Assembly (NCBI GenBank): GCA_001465935.1
Contig: LNKV01000037.1
Span: forward strand, 483,487 to 547,486
Direction of reading: 5' to 3'
Length of the DNA: 64,000 bases
Source of the DNA: Clarireedia homoeocarpa
Lineage: Eukaryota > Ascomycota > Leotiomycetes > Helotiales > Rutstroemiaceae
Each line of letters begins with the position of its first letter. Within the stretch, counting starts at the first letter, position 1. Below, piece after piece: positions 10,145 through 21,396 of this stretch. The position numbers and the translations under genes were made by a program. The notes beneath the pieces are model-generated. The model saw nothing but the letters and a program-made list of their open reading frames with translations. It ran no database searches and was not told the DNA's origin.

Positions 10145-12104
10145 TCAATCCTTGTTCTTCTTCTTCTTCTTCTTCTCGGACTTCTCGACACCGTCTTCTG
10201 ATTTTCTCTTCTTGCCGTTTACTTCTGCGGTACCGTTTACGACGTCTTCCCCTTTCTTCGCCTTCTTAAGATCAGACTTGCTGATGAGTTCTGGGTTGCC
10301 TTCCCCATCGAATTGAACTAGACCCTTCGCCGCTTTCGACTTGTATTTGGACAGCTCGAGACCAAGGGCTTTGGCATGCTTCTCATCTGGATCTTCAGTA
10401 GCAGTACCATTTTGACCCTTCTCGGCCTTCTTTGCTTTCTTGGCAGCTTTCTCGGCACGTCGGGCTTCCTTGTCCTTCTTCTTATCCTTCTTGGACTTCT
10501 TTTCGGGAGCATCACTCTCGCCCTCGGAATCCGAGGCTTCGGCGACCTCCTCGATAAGCCTGCAGCGGTCAGTGTGAAGAACTTGTAAGATTACAAGCGG
10601 CGGTACTTACTTTTTGTTCTTCTTCTCTTTCTTAGCAGGCGTGGCTGCAGCTGGTTCATCGCCAGCAAGTCCATCGGCATCTGCATTGTACTTTCGAGCC
10701 TCCTTGACTTCCCACTTACCAGGAGTATTAACGGCTTTGCCATTGGGCCCAACAGCAACGCCTCTGGAAGGTAACGGCTTTCCTTCAAGGCCGCGGAGGG
10801 TTCGCTCGAGCTTCGCGCGTGATAGAACTCCCAATGTTGATCTTTCTTCCTCATCAACATCATCTCCTTTGCCTTCACCCTGAGCACTCCAGTCTGACAA
10901 AGCGTCGACACGGAGACCAATAGCGGCCTTGGCAGCTAGCATACGCGCGATCTTTCCCTTGTTCTTTCCGGTAGCCTGCCCAACCAAAGAAGCATGGTAG
11001 ATAAGACCGTATTTGGGTGTGTCGTGCTTCGTCTTTAGCGCTCTGAATAACGCCTTCTCAGCTCCTAAAATTTGAATTGTACTGGCTGGGCTTTTCGCCA
11101 AGTTCATAAGGGATCCAGCGTGGGAAATCAGCCTAGCTCCAACTAGCTCTCCAACCAATTCCGTCAGGTTGGGTGCGATCGCTTGCATGCGAGCAGTCAA
11201 ATAGCTTGACAGTTGTTGGCGATATTCGGTGAAACCAACAACTTGCTCGGCTAACAATTGAATGTTCTCTAAATCTTCCTCGGTGATCTCGGTACCCATA
11301 CTGACTTCTGCAGCAGCCTTGATCGCAGCCTCAATTTCCTCGGGGAGGATATCTGAAAGATCGGTGTTGGAAGTGTTGGTTCGCATGCCGACCTTCAGGA
11401 TGACTCTTGCATAGGCTAAGTTGTCGTTGACAATCTTACCCATTTCAGGGAAGTGCCATCCGTACCATTCTTTAACTCGCATAGCGTAGGTGTTGAGCTC
11501 CTTGTCCAGATCGTCCAACAATGAAATGGCTTGAACAATCATGGTATCTACCTTATCAGGAGAAAACTTCAATTTGTGGCGCGAAAGAGAATGCGAAAGA
11601 CCGAGAGACATGGTTGAAATATGTTCTGGGAGAAGACCTGGGATAAGAGATGGTAGGTGTTCGCGAATACCACGGAAAATGTCATTCGTCTTCGAGTCAG
11701 AAATTGGGGTGAGAGTTAGGCCAGGAATCTTGTTGATAGCCTGTCCCAATTTCGGATCCGCAACTGCTAAAGAAGCCTTTTTCTCGTCCTTTAGAGTATC
11801 AAGCAACTTTGAGAGCATAGGTGAAACCTTGCCCTCTACCAACGCGGCAACTTCCTCCAACGCCGTCGCAGCACTGTCGAACTTTTGGAATTGTTTAAGC
11901 TTCAATCTGAAATGTAGAGAACAGTTGTTAAAAACTACATTTAAGTTACAACAACGCGATTGAAAGCAATTGCACTTACAAGCCATTGATACCCTCTGCG
12001 GTCTCGATTTCCGAAGAAATGTCGTCTTTTTTAAGGATTTTCTTGTCGGCCTTAAACAAGACCATGCCCGCAGCAGTCTCCGTAAGAATGAATAACGGCG
12101 CCAT
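10145..12104 (-). CDS. NOP58: nucleolar protein NOP58, box C/D snoRNP core
   Basis: Three exons: 12104-11980, 11906-10611, 10559-10145, total 611 codons plus stop. Core component of box C/D snoRNPs, which guide 2'-O-methylation of rRNA and pre-rRNA processing, working with Nop1, Nop56 and Snu13 in the nucleolus. The N-terminus (MAPLFILTETAAGMVLFKA) and the splice to LKLKQFQKFDSA match the family. The Nop coiled-coil and Nop domain follow, with KLKFSPDKVDTMIVQA, the GTEITEEDLENI segment and the RNA-binding block HAGSLMNLAKSPASTIQILG plus KYGLIYHASLVGQ. The third exon encodes the usual Lys/Glu-rich KKE/D tail (ending KKKKKNKD). Introns are 73 and 51 nt, both phase 2. Divergent from VMA6 over a 302-bp gap. 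Confidence 0.95.
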
Positions 12105-12406
12105 TTTGATTGAGTCCAAATTTCTTCGTGGGTGTTTTGGTCAATGGGCGTCGAAATTCTGAGAAGAGCTTGAGGTTTTTCACCAGGAATAATTTTTTGT
12201 TCGAAAAATAGTGGAAGACGCTAGTGGAATTATCTCGACTGATACCGGGGTCTCTGCTCGGGGTTAGCGCTTGCATCAGGTGATGCCTAACAATTCAACC
12301 TGCATGAAGCTCACAATCCCAGTAAGCAGGTAGCTCAACCTACGAAGGCAACTGGTCCAGACAATCCAAGTAACCATAATTATCTCACACGCAGACCTGT
12401 TACAAG
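12105..12406. promoter_or_regulatory. bidirectional promoter region NOP58 / VMA6
   Basis: 302 bp between two divergent start codons must hold both core promoters. No TATA box stands out on either strand. Confidence 0.55.
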
Positions 12407-13650
12407 ATGGAGGGCCTTTTCTTCAATGTTCAGAATGGGTAGGAAAATACTTGTTTCTCTAGCAGAGAATCAAGGCTAACAGTGACAGTTATATCGAAGG
12501 CATCGTCAGAGGTTATCGCAACGGACTCTTGACTGGCCAAAATTATTCCAACCTGGTACAGTGCGAAACCATCGACGGTGAGCAACATCTCCAAACCACT
12601 CAAAGAAACCTGCTAACAATGAGCCAGATCTCAAGCTTCAACTTGGCCCTGCCTACGGCGACTTCCTAGCATCTCTTCCGCCTAATCCATCGACCTCTAC
12701 GCTCGCTGCTAAAACCACCGACAAACTCATTGCCGAATTTCGATACCTACGCTCAAACGCTGTGGGCTCCCTTGCGAAATTTATGGACTACCTTACTTAT
12801 GGATACATGATTGATAATGTAGCGTTGTTGATTACGGGAACCCTTCATGAACGAGATACCCGCGAACTTCTGGAACGATGCCATCCCCTTGGTTGGTTCG
12901 AGACAATGCCCGTTCTTTGCGTGGCTACCAACATCGAGGAATTGTACAATAGCGTTTTGATCGAAACACCGCTGGCGCCTTATTTCAAAGGAAGCTTGAG
13001 TCATCAGGATCTTGATGAGCTTAACATTGAAATTGTCCGAAATACATTATACAAAAATTACCTGGAAGACTTCTATAACTTTGTCAACACCGACCCAGAC
13101 ATGGCTGGTACTCCAACAGCTGAAGTTATGTCTGAAATGCTAGAGTTTGAGGCTGATCGAAGAGCCATCAATATCACTCTCAACTCTTTCGGCACTGATT
13201 TGTCAAAGAAAGACCGTCAGAAACTGTACCCTAACTTTGGCCGACTCTCGCCTGCGGGAACGATCATGCTCTCCAGGGCCGATGATATTGAAGGTGTCCG
13301 ACTTGCCGTTGAAGGTGTGAGCGACTACAAATCGTACTTCGATGCTACTGGAATGGGACAAAGTGCACCTGGAGCCGGGAACATGAGTGGCGGGGCAGGT
13401 GGTAATGAAAAAAGCTTGGAAGATATGTTCTACCAGAAGGAAATGGAGATCTCCAAGGGCGCATTCACAAGGCAGTTTACTTATGCTATTGTCTACGGAT
13501 GGGTGAAATTACGTGAACAGGTATGTGGAAAATCACACTGTTTCGAACAATCACTAACTAGATCAGGAAATCCGCAACATCACATGGATCGCCGAGTGCA
13601 TAGCACAGAACCAAAAGGAGAGAATCAACAACTATATCAGTGTATTTTAA
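12407..13650 (+). CDS. VMA6: V-type proton ATPase subunit d
   Basis: Four exons: 12407-12438, 12489-12577, 12628-13520, 13567-13650; 365 aa. Subunit d links the central stalk to the proteolipid ring of the V-ATPase that acidifies vacuoles and endosomes. The first exon is tiny (MEGLFFNVQNG) and is recovered only by splicing; the second gives YIEGIVRGYRNGLL. The main exon contains AEFRYLRSNAVGSLAKFMDYLTYGYMIDNVALLI, LERCHPLGWFE and LETPLAPYF-like text (IETPLAPYFKGSL), plus AVEGVSDYKSYFD, all typical. The last exon, EIRNITWIAECIAQNQKERI, ends in the conserved NNYISVF. Frame sums close at TAA. Length matches the family (345-370 aa). Convergent with the mitochondrial uS15 gene, with only 182 bp between stop codons. 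Confidence 0.95.
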
Positions 13651-13832
13651 GTCCGCTTGTGTCCATGTTACAATAATTGTCTCGTTGAGTCGGCTTCATA
13701 TTATCCAGGTCTTATAGTTTTCTAGTTCGGCAGGCGTAGGGAGAACACGGGTATTGAGTTCAAAATTGCATGATACACTTTTCAACCCTCCTATGATACA
13801 TATCTTTTTCATCTGTGGTATACATCTTCATG

Positions 13833-14853
13833 TTACAAGCTAATTTCTCCCTTCCATGTGCCCTCTGTGAGTCCTAGGGTAGTTATCAAGTTCTGCCATC
13901 GGTCACCACCACGTTCCTTCTTTCGTAGATATTGAAGCAACTTCTGCCTCCTGTGCACCAGTAGCCTCAGGTTTCTCTTATTTACTTTATCCTTCTGTCC
14001 ACGCTTCATCTCTAACCTGTCTGCAAGGACTCTGATCTTCGCCGTCAAAATTGCGATTTGTACCTCGGAACTTCCAGTATCGGGCCCAGCTCTGGGCGTC
14101 TTCTCTGGGATGTTCTGGCCCTCTCCCTGACTTGCTGGGTTGGGCGGCGGTCTAGGCCTCAACACTCCATCAGTCTTGTGGCGTCCAAATGTCTCGATAC
14201 AGCGTCTAACATTTGCCCTTGTTTTGTCCTTTGAATTTCCATTCGCTAGACTAACAATCCGGGCTAATGCTGCTGATGCTCTGGCATGCTCATCTTCGAA
14301 CTTTTTCCTGTCTTCTTCCCTGCGGACTGGATCTACAATGTCCTCCTCTGCAGGTTCAACGGGCTCGGTAAGAGAACGTGAATGTTCAATTGCTGATTGA
14401 AGTTCTGATGGGGTTAAGAAGTGATTCAATAAAACATCATCGGCACTCTTGATTTGGACACCTTCTCCAGGAGCTTTTGTGGTTGTTGCATCAAAGTTGA
14501 CCGAAGAGGCGCCCACACTGTCGAAAGATTCTACGAAAGGAGTTGTAACCCCGCGCACTGGATCCCCAAGCAGTGATTCTCTTTCCTTCTCCAACGCTAC
14601 CCGTCTTTCCATGTTTGACTCTTTCCTCCGTTTAGACTGTGCTAGTGCATATGGATCCTTATGAAGTTTTCGTTCCGCAAAGGTGGACGCATTGCTTATC
14701 GATATGCGAGACAGAGAGTAGGGCGACAGAGTTGGGGCAGGGCGAAAACACACTGTAATAACAATTAGCACTACATACAGATGCATGCTGAGACCACGAC
14801 ACCTTACAAGACGTTGCGCTTAGCCGCGACGATATGGGTATCCGGGGCGGCAT
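13833..14853 (-). CDS. MRPS28: mitochondrial ribosomal protein uS15m (S15/S28 family)
   Basis: Two exons, 14853-14808 and 14752-13833, intron 55 nt (GTAAGG..ACAG, phase 1), 321 aa. The short first exon (MPPRIPISSRLSATS) supplies an Arg/Ser-rich start that fits a mitochondrial targeting sequence. The uS15 core lies at the C-terminal end: TGSSEVQIAILTAKIRVLADRL, KVNKRNLRLLVHRRQKLLQYLRKK and a following WQNLITTLGL. As in other fungal mitochondrial S15 proteins, there is a long N-terminal extension of about 200 residues with charged low-complexity stretches. It acts in the small mitoribosomal subunit by binding 15S rRNA. The symbol follows yeast Mrps28. Divergent from RPS0 over 312 bp. Confidence 0.87.
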
Positions 14854-15165
14854 GGCGAAAACGAGTAACAATTCTCAAGTGCGCTCTACCATTCAATCTA
14901 CTTCTTCCCAGAGTCCTATGTGGAGGAATTTCAGACTAGTTCTAATTCGAGCTAGTTTATTTGCGTATCTTGATGCCACAATAAAAGGGCATGAAGTTTG
15001 GGCCATCTGAGGCAGCTAGCCAATCTTGATTAGGGTTTCGCGAACTTTTCGATAAAATAATTTCGCACCATCGCGAATTCACTTCCCGTTCCCTGCAAAT
15101 CGACAACTCCACGACAACATATCCCAAAGGTTTGACCAACTCAACAACAAAGTCAAATCGTAAAG
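14854..15165. promoter_or_regulatory. bidirectional promoter uS15m / RPS0
   Basis: 312 bp separate a mitochondrial and a cytosolic ribosomal protein gene, both small-subunit. A TTAGGGTTT element lies inside it and the RPS0-proximal part is AT-rich, then CAACAACAAAG-like immediately before the ATG. Confidence 0.6.
15030..15038 (+). promoter_or_regulatory. telomere-repeat-like box (TTAGGGTTT)
   Basis: TTAGGGTTT sits 136 bp before the RPS0 start codon. TTAGGG/AACCCTA boxes bound by Tbf1/telobox factors are known in promoters of ribosomal protein genes of several fungi. Function here is inferred from sequence and position alone. Confidence 0.45.
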
Positions 15166-16191
15166 ATGGCACCTTCTCAACTCCCCCCGATCTTCAATGC
15201 CACCTCTCAAGACATTGAGATGCTCCTTGCAGCTCAGTGCCATTTGGGATCCAAGAACTTGCAGGTTCACATGGAACCATACCTCTGGAAGACTCGCCCA
15301 GACGGAATCAATGTTATCAACATTGGCAAGACCTGGTATGTTTAGGCGTGCGATGGCCTTACAAAAGGATGCGCAAGCAATAAGATTTTGAAAACTAATT
15401 TTGTGGTTCTGTAGGGAGAAGATCGTCCTCGCAGCACGCATTATCGCAGCCGTTGACAACCCAGCCGATATCTGTGTTATCTCTGCTCGTCCATACGGTC
15501 AACGTGCTGTCTTGAAGTTCGCCGCACACACCGGTGCTGTTGCCATTGCTGGTCGTTTCACCCCTGGTAACTTCACCAACTATATCACCCGCTCTTTCAA
15601 GGAACCCCGCCTCATCATCGTCACCGACCCACGTACCGATGCTCAAGCTATTAAGGAAGCTTCTTACGTCAACATTCCAGTCATCGCTCTTTGCGACACT
15701 GACTCTCCAACCGAGTTCGTTGACGTAGCCATCCCAACCAACAACAAGGGCCGTCACTCTATTGGTCTTGTTTGGTGGATGTTGGCCCGTGAGGTCCTTC
15801 GTCTCCGTGGCTCAATTGCTACTCGCGAAACTGAGTGGGATGTTATGGTTGATTTGTACTTCTACCGTGACCCAGAAGCTGAGGAGAACAAGGAGGCTAT
15901 TGATGAGGCTAAGGCTCCAGGCGCTGATGAGGTATGTCACTTACGAGACTAAAGCCTGATGAATGATGCTAACTTCTGCCACAGGTCGGACCAGCTGCAA
16001 TTGATTCAGGATTCGCTGGTAACTCTGACTGGGAGGTCTCCGGTGCTTCTGCTGGTGCGTTCGCTGCTGCCAGTGCCACTGGCGGAGCTGCCGGTGCTTC
16101 ATGGGATGCTGCCGAGTCATCGGACTGGGCTGCCGCACCAGCTGCTTCATCTGGAGACTGGGCAGCTACCGGAACTACCGAACAATGGTAA
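15166..16191 (+). CDS. RPS0: 40S ribosomal protein S0 (uS2)
   Basis: Three exons: 15166-15335, 15415-15931, 15985-16191; 297 aa. Cytosolic uS2, a body/head component of the 40S subunit needed for late 20S pre-rRNA processing. The N-terminus (MAPSQLPPIFNATSQDIEML) and HLGSKNLQVHMEPYLWKTRPDG lead into intron 1 within the W codon of IGKTW|EKIVLAARII. Further hallmarks are NPADICVISARPYGQRAVLKFA, AHTGAVAIAGRFTPGNFTNYI, PVIALCDTDSP and NNKGRHSIGLVWWMLAREVLRLRG. The third exon encodes the usual Ala/Ser/Trp-rich acidic tail, ending TTEQW. Introns are 79 and 53 nt with GTATGT donors. No C/D or H/ACA snoRNA signature was noticed in either intron. Confidence 0.96.
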
Positions 16192-16901
16192 ATGTGACAG
16201 TACCCCCCAAAAAAGTAATTAAAATGAGATGTTTTCCGTACCGAACTGTTGCTCCTTGGGGGTCAAAATTGAAAGCACTTATGAGGGAAAGATACTCGAT
16301 GACTGTTCACTCATTACGGTTTGAGAGGGAAAGCCCTGTGGTTTCAAAAGGGATGGACTTAATCGTTATTCCGCTCTCAGTGAAGCAATCTATGGCTGTG
16401 GTATTACAATCTCATAATCATTTGCAACGGAATTATCGATTTCACTGTGACTTCGTCTTAGCTATGATAAAGTTTGCTCCAGCCTACTTGCACAGGTGCA
16501 CTCGATGTTCACTTCACGGTCCTGTGCAACGAAGCAAAAAAATTTTGATGCGCACCTGCGCGAATAACAACTTTCCACGCCAAGTAATCGACTTGTCTAC
16601 GAGGTAATGATATTCTCAAGGATTCACATATTCACATTTTGCAAGTCTTGGAATCATCGTATCCACTCGTATCCACTCGTATCGATTGTCTATTAGTTAT
16701 AGCTATTATAATCATAAGACTAGTTTCTAATCAGATCGTGTAGCATCAACAAAAGATTCGATCAACCTCCATTTGCGGTCCTGCTAGAATGTATGTCATT
16801 GTTCCAAGTTTCTTGGTGTATTAAAGTATATATGAGCTTCTTTGACATTATGAGATTATACTCTCCTAGTGGAAGTAATGCGATCTGCCTATCTTCATCC
16901 A
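16192..16901. other. intergenic, convergent RPS0 / sedolisin
   Basis: 3' flanks of both genes. A short direct repeat (CGTATCCACT, twice plus a partial copy) occurs around 16657-16685. An open frame runs on from the RPS0 side but shows no conserved content. Confidence 0.55.
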
Positions 16902-19131
16902 CTAAGGTAAAGCCAGCCAGACCGCTAACATCTTTGGGAAATTCGGTGTCCCCAATCCTATATGAAGTATCAATAACTATTTCAATCATCACGAGGCAGA
17001 GCAAAGAAGTTAGACTCACCGGTGACAGGATCCCATCCCTCCACAGCCGTAAAGCCGGCTGTTCCACACCCCTGATTTCCTCCTTCCGTAATATCATTCA
17101 GGATTTCGGGATTTTCATACAAAACAGGGTTAATAAATCCAACGGGCGCCTTTCCAGCTTCGATTCGAGCAGCGTTGAGTAATGTAATGATGGAGCCGAC
17201 GGTGGGCGAACTGGCGCTGGTCCCATAGACGAGGTTGAATGAACCCTCAATTGCGACCACGTAGTTTACACCATTGGCGGAAATATCTGGGAAACCGCGT
17301 GTGACTTGTGAGTTATTGTATTTGGAACTGTTGTAGGGAGGGAGGTGCTGGGAAAAGTAGGTTGCGACGGCGTCAGCTTGGTAGGATGGGAGGGGGAAGA
17401 CATTGGAGAAACCACCACCGGAATAGACTGTTGGGTGAGGGGTCAGTATATGTGGTGACGGGAGGGCTACACAAATCACTTACTGATTGATTCGGCGGCC
17501 TCTTCTGGTTGGGTTACAGTTGCATTGGGCTTGACCTGCGTAGCGCCGACTGCTGTGACGTAGGGACATGTCCCGGGAAATGAAGGGTTGAATTCTGTGG
17601 TCATGTCAACATTACATATTAGAGAGTGAGCATTATATGTTGACATACTATTTCCGGTAATACAAAGACCACCATTGCCTGCGACACCGTAATCACCAGA
17701 GGAGTACAGGACTGTCACACCCTGTAAACCAAGCTTGAGGTACTCGTTGCATTGACGTTCTTCGTATGCTGGAGTGAGGTCGACCTCGTCGTAAGCATAG
17801 GAAGTAGATATGACATTTGTGGCAGCGAAGCCACCGCAGTTCTCAGGGCCAGTATAGTAGTATGGTCCAACACCGTAAGGATCAGGATAGATACCATCTT
17901 GGTTTGGGTCATCGCCACCATCATATGTGCAATAGGCGCCATCGATTGCGTCAAGGAAGTTGTTGAATGAAGCTCCTTGAGCGATGTCTCCGACTTGGTA
18001 TAGGGTGACATTTTGAGGAGACACAAGTGCCATTGCATACTCGAGATCGAGGTCCTTGAGATTGGTTAGCTTTGAGGTTATGTAGGTAAAGTGAGTTGCA
18101 CTAACAGATTCTCCATTGTAGCTAAAGGACTCAACGATTGTCTGCAACTCTCCACCATCAATGGAGTCAAAGACAGGTCGCGAGCCTACTAGGGCTGGAG
18201 AGAAGTTTGAAAAGAATACATCCAAGTCATTTGGAAGGTATGCCTGCGGTGTATACTCAACGATGCCGTAGGAGTCTATTCTGAGTCAGTAATGACGTTA
18301 GTCATAGAAGTTGCATGTTCACTCACTTCCAGGAGCAACGGCGTAGTCTGTCGGGAGGTCATAGAGCGCCCGAAGACAATCGGGAGTGATTGCAGTATTA
18401 CATGTTGATAAAGCGTCGGTGGATAGCTTGACCTGTGCTGGGGAAAGCTTAGCACCTTGCTTTGGAAGAGACTTGTCGTTTGGACCGCCAATGGCGTGTC
18501 CTGCACCGAGCTGAGTGCTCTGTCTTCTAGCAACAGCTCGCTTCTGTAGCTCATTTAAGCCTCGCTTCTGCTTAGGGCCAACGACCTTCGCATCGAAATG
18601 AACTGTTGGTGTAATGAAGTCAATGTGTTCGCGAATGCTTTCAGGAACGCTGTAATCTTCGCAGGCTACATGGGTCTGTCCACTTTCGGAATGAGTGTAG
18701 GCATAGTATTTCGTGTTGAGGAGAGACTCTGCCTCTGCGACAGTGACGTTGGCCTGAATCCAGTTGAGGCCCTGGGACTGCTTAGCACGCTCAGAGGTAA
18801 TGCCAGCCTCACCAAGCCACTGGATGACAGCGTTGACAGACTCCGTGCTGGGAGCGAAAGTCTCCGCAACTTTCTTGGCTGACCAATGGTTCCCAAAGTT
18901 TGGAGATGACGGGTGAGAGATATCCATGAGGAAGGCTTCCGCATTGTGCAAATTGCTCTGCTTGAGAGCAATTCTCATGGGCAAGTGCTGCTCACGAGCT
19001 AGCTGGTTTTCCCGACGCCAATTGCGGGGCAATCCGTCTCTTCGTTCATGAACAACATGACGCTTTTGAGGAGCCGGAGCAGCAAGAGCCCCACTCAGGA
19101 GGCCAAATGTAAAGATAGAAGAGAAACGCAT
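16902..19131 (-). CDS. secreted sedolisin-family peptidase (S53, tripeptidyl-peptidase type)
   Basis: Six exons: 19131-18327, 18275-18106, 18054-17649, 17594-17484, 17427-17020, 16957-16902; 651 aa. Acid serine-carboxyl peptidase, secreted. The signal peptide is about residues 1-17 (MRFSSIFTFGLLSGALA), followed by an S53 pro-domain (SHPSSPNFGNHWSAKKVAETF, LNTKYYAYTHSESGQTHVAC). The catalytic domain opens near CLRALYDLPTDY. Catalytic residues: Glu-x-x-x-Asp at about 324/328 (ESDLD, created by removing the in-frame intron 18105-18055), Ser at about 568 (GTSAS), and the conserved SSGDYGVAG Asp. The last 56-nt exon restores the family ending GWDPVTG|LGTPNFPK. Several N-glycosylation sequons. All introns are about 50-62 nt. 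Tripeptidyl rather than endopeptidase activity cannot be decided from sequence alone. Confidence 0.9.
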
Positions 19132-20151
19132 TGTGTAAAGATTGACAACTGATCTTCACTTGGAGATTCCTAGAAATGGAAACACCGAGCTCTTATGACA
19201 ACAACGGAGGTCTGAGCTTATCTCTTCCGTTGTTCATGAGGTAGTAGCTATTACTATCGAAATGCAGCTTTATGTAGTATGCAGCGCTGTTGGCAAGCAG
19301 ATATGTCAGGGCTATACTGCAGCGCTATGACAACATCGCAAGGGTTGGCAGCGTCTCTGACCTTCATTTGGTCATAGATTTGGTTAGTTTGATCAATGAG
19401 TCTGGGGGAATGATCGAAGGTAATAACTCTATCATGACTTTCATGCATGGTTGAAGATAGAGAAGGAAGGAGTCAATATTGACACAACATATAACCTGCC
19501 TGATGAAGACTAGTTCATAGACTCGGGAGGGTGTGTGGAAAATCAGACGCAAATGGGGGGCACAATGACACCTTCGATGTGAAGATGCTGTTGATATCTT
19601 TCGTCGCTGCTATCTAGTAAGCTTGAGACATTGAGCAGAAAGGGGCTTCCTTTAAGCTCGTATCTTACGGAGCTCTAGAGTTTTTATTATCATGGGATAT
19701 GACTTTGACGTATCACGACGTCGATTATGCATTATCAATGCTTATCCGTCCTCTTCTGTCTTCTGAAGTGAGATGGATGCATGATAAGGTCTTTCAGGGA
19801 TGTCTCGGAGGTCACAAGCCGAGAAAGCTTGGACGACGGGAAACCCGAACATCTGAATGGTTGTTGACAGTCGGCCGTGGACAATTGCCGGTAGAACTAT
19901 TTTAGTACCATTTTACTGTAACGGTTGGCTTGTTCTTCTGCAAGGCTACGCACGCAGACGCCACTTCCTTACTTCGTACAGTTGCATATGGGAAACTATT
20001 GCGCTAGTTGTCATTGGCTGCTCTCTCACCACTCCCTGTTTAAACCCCACACAAGAGTCTGACCTTGCTCAAATCACTCAGCCTTGTCTTTACGATTGTT
20101 TCCAGTTTCCTCTACGATTCCTGAGTCCATGCGAGTATTGTATCACACCAA
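19132..20151. other. intergenic, divergent sedolisin / OGFr-domain gene
   Basis: About 1 kb holding both 5' flanks. Small open frames (for example 19857-20180) have no conserved features. Nothing else recognised. Confidence 0.55.
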
Positions 20152-21396
20152 ATGGAACATGTCGGCGTTTCAAAAGGTGAGAATTCCACACCCAGTCCAA
20201 AATCAACCATGGATGGCCATGACAACTCCGCAAATGAGCCTAGCATAGAACTAGAACTACAGGATCATAAAGTAGAGCAGGAGCCCGACAGGTCCTCCAA
20301 TTCTCCTCCGCCCAACAAACGTCAACGCACCAGTGACAGCGACGAGGACATGTCGTTCGTACAGGATCTCATTCAGCCACCCAAGCATCAGAGTGTGCTT
20401 GTATCATTCTACGCTGGTAAAACGAGGGATAGCGAAGGCAGATGGTTATCAGATATCTTGAGATGGACCGACGAGACTTTAGAGTATGAGCACAGCTTTA
20501 TCCAATGGCTTTTCCCATTGCCTGAATTCTCTATGGTGAATCCTGATGCACCTTTGCTCAACCGGGATGTTTTTGCTGCATTTCATACGAATCCCGATTT
20601 GATAGCAAGACTTAAGACTTCGTTCATCAGAATGTTAGGCTTCTATGGTTTTCAGCTTACAGACGAGATTGATGGAAAAGGATTGCCTATCGTAAGTTCA
20701 CTCATATCACACCATTTACTATTATTATGTACCTTAATGTCTCTAACTTCCTCAAAGATTGTCAAGAGCCCTGCCTTTGGACACAAAAGTAAGACTTGGC
20801 TGATGATGAGCAACCACAATCATCTTCGTATCACCCGAATCATTCGCTGTCTTCGAATCCTTGGTCTCGAATCAGAAGCAATAGCGTTCTACAAAACATT
20901 ATCGGCCATTACAACTGGAACTAAACAAATTGTGAGCTGTCGAAGTACCGACTACTGGAGACGCGCTGCGGAGCGACCAGTTCACTGGGAACCGAGCCTC
21001 TCAGAAGATGTTTGTGAAGCAGATAAAAAATGGGCCTTAGGACCAGACTTCTTAAGAGAATATGAGAGGCTCAAAAGAGCTAAAGATTTGCAGAAGAAGC
21101 ATGATCTCATGAATTCTCAGAAGGAGGAGAGAGAGGCTGCATGGCTTATCACGAAGGAACAGATTGCTGCCGAAAAGGCTTCGCTTCAGAGCGACCAGGA
21201 CAACTCTACCCCCGAAAGGAAGAAGGCGGTATTTCAGCTTCTTGCAGAAGCTGTGAGGGCGGGCAAGTCACAAAGGTTGGGAGGCAGTCACAAATCACTG
21301 ACAGCGGATGAAGCATCAACGACTAATGGACAAGGAGAGCTTACTTCCACCAGTGGCAAAAGCAATGCAGGAACAGGTCCTGCGCCGCGGCCCTAA
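20152..21396 (+). CDS. opioid-growth-factor-receptor (OGFr) conserved-domain protein
   Basis: Two exons, 20152-20691 and 20758-21396, 392 aa; the 66-nt intron (GTAAGT, CTCTAAC branch, AAAG end) is in frame, so an unspliced model would add 22 residues. The N-terminus is acidic and Pro/Ser-rich with a basic PNKRQR patch; a second ATG at 20209 is possible. The OGFr region spans about residues 80-235: VSFYAGKTRDSEGRWLSDIL, EYEHSFIQWLFPLPEFS, NPDAPLLNRDV, then after the splice WLMMSNHNHLRITRIIRCL. The IQWLFP core is the family hallmark. The C-terminal third is a charged coiled-coil-like and low-complexity tail. In animals the domain belongs to a nuclear-associated receptor for met-enkephalin; in fungi its role is unknown and receptor activity should not be assumed. 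Confidence 0.8.
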   Translation: MEHVGVSKGENSTPSPKSTMDGHDNSANEPSIELELQDHKVEQEPDRSSNSPPPNKRQRTSDSDEDMSFVQDLIQPPKHQSVLVSFYAGKTRDSEGRWLSDILRWTDETLEYEHSFIQWLFPLPEFSMVNPDAPLLNRDVFAAFHTNPDLIARLKTSFIRMLGFYGFQLTDEIDGKGLPIVSSLISHHLLLLCTLMSLTSSKIVKSPAFGHKSKTWLMMSNHNHLRITRIIRCLRILGLESEAIAFYKTLSAITTGTKQIVSCRSTDYWRRAAERPVHWEPSLSEDVCEADKKWALGPDFLREYERLKRAKDLQKKHDLMNSQKEEREAAWLITKEQIAAEKASLQSDQDNSTPERKKAVFQLLAEAVRAGKSQRLGGSHKSLTADEASTTNGQGELTSTSGKSNAGTGPAPRP

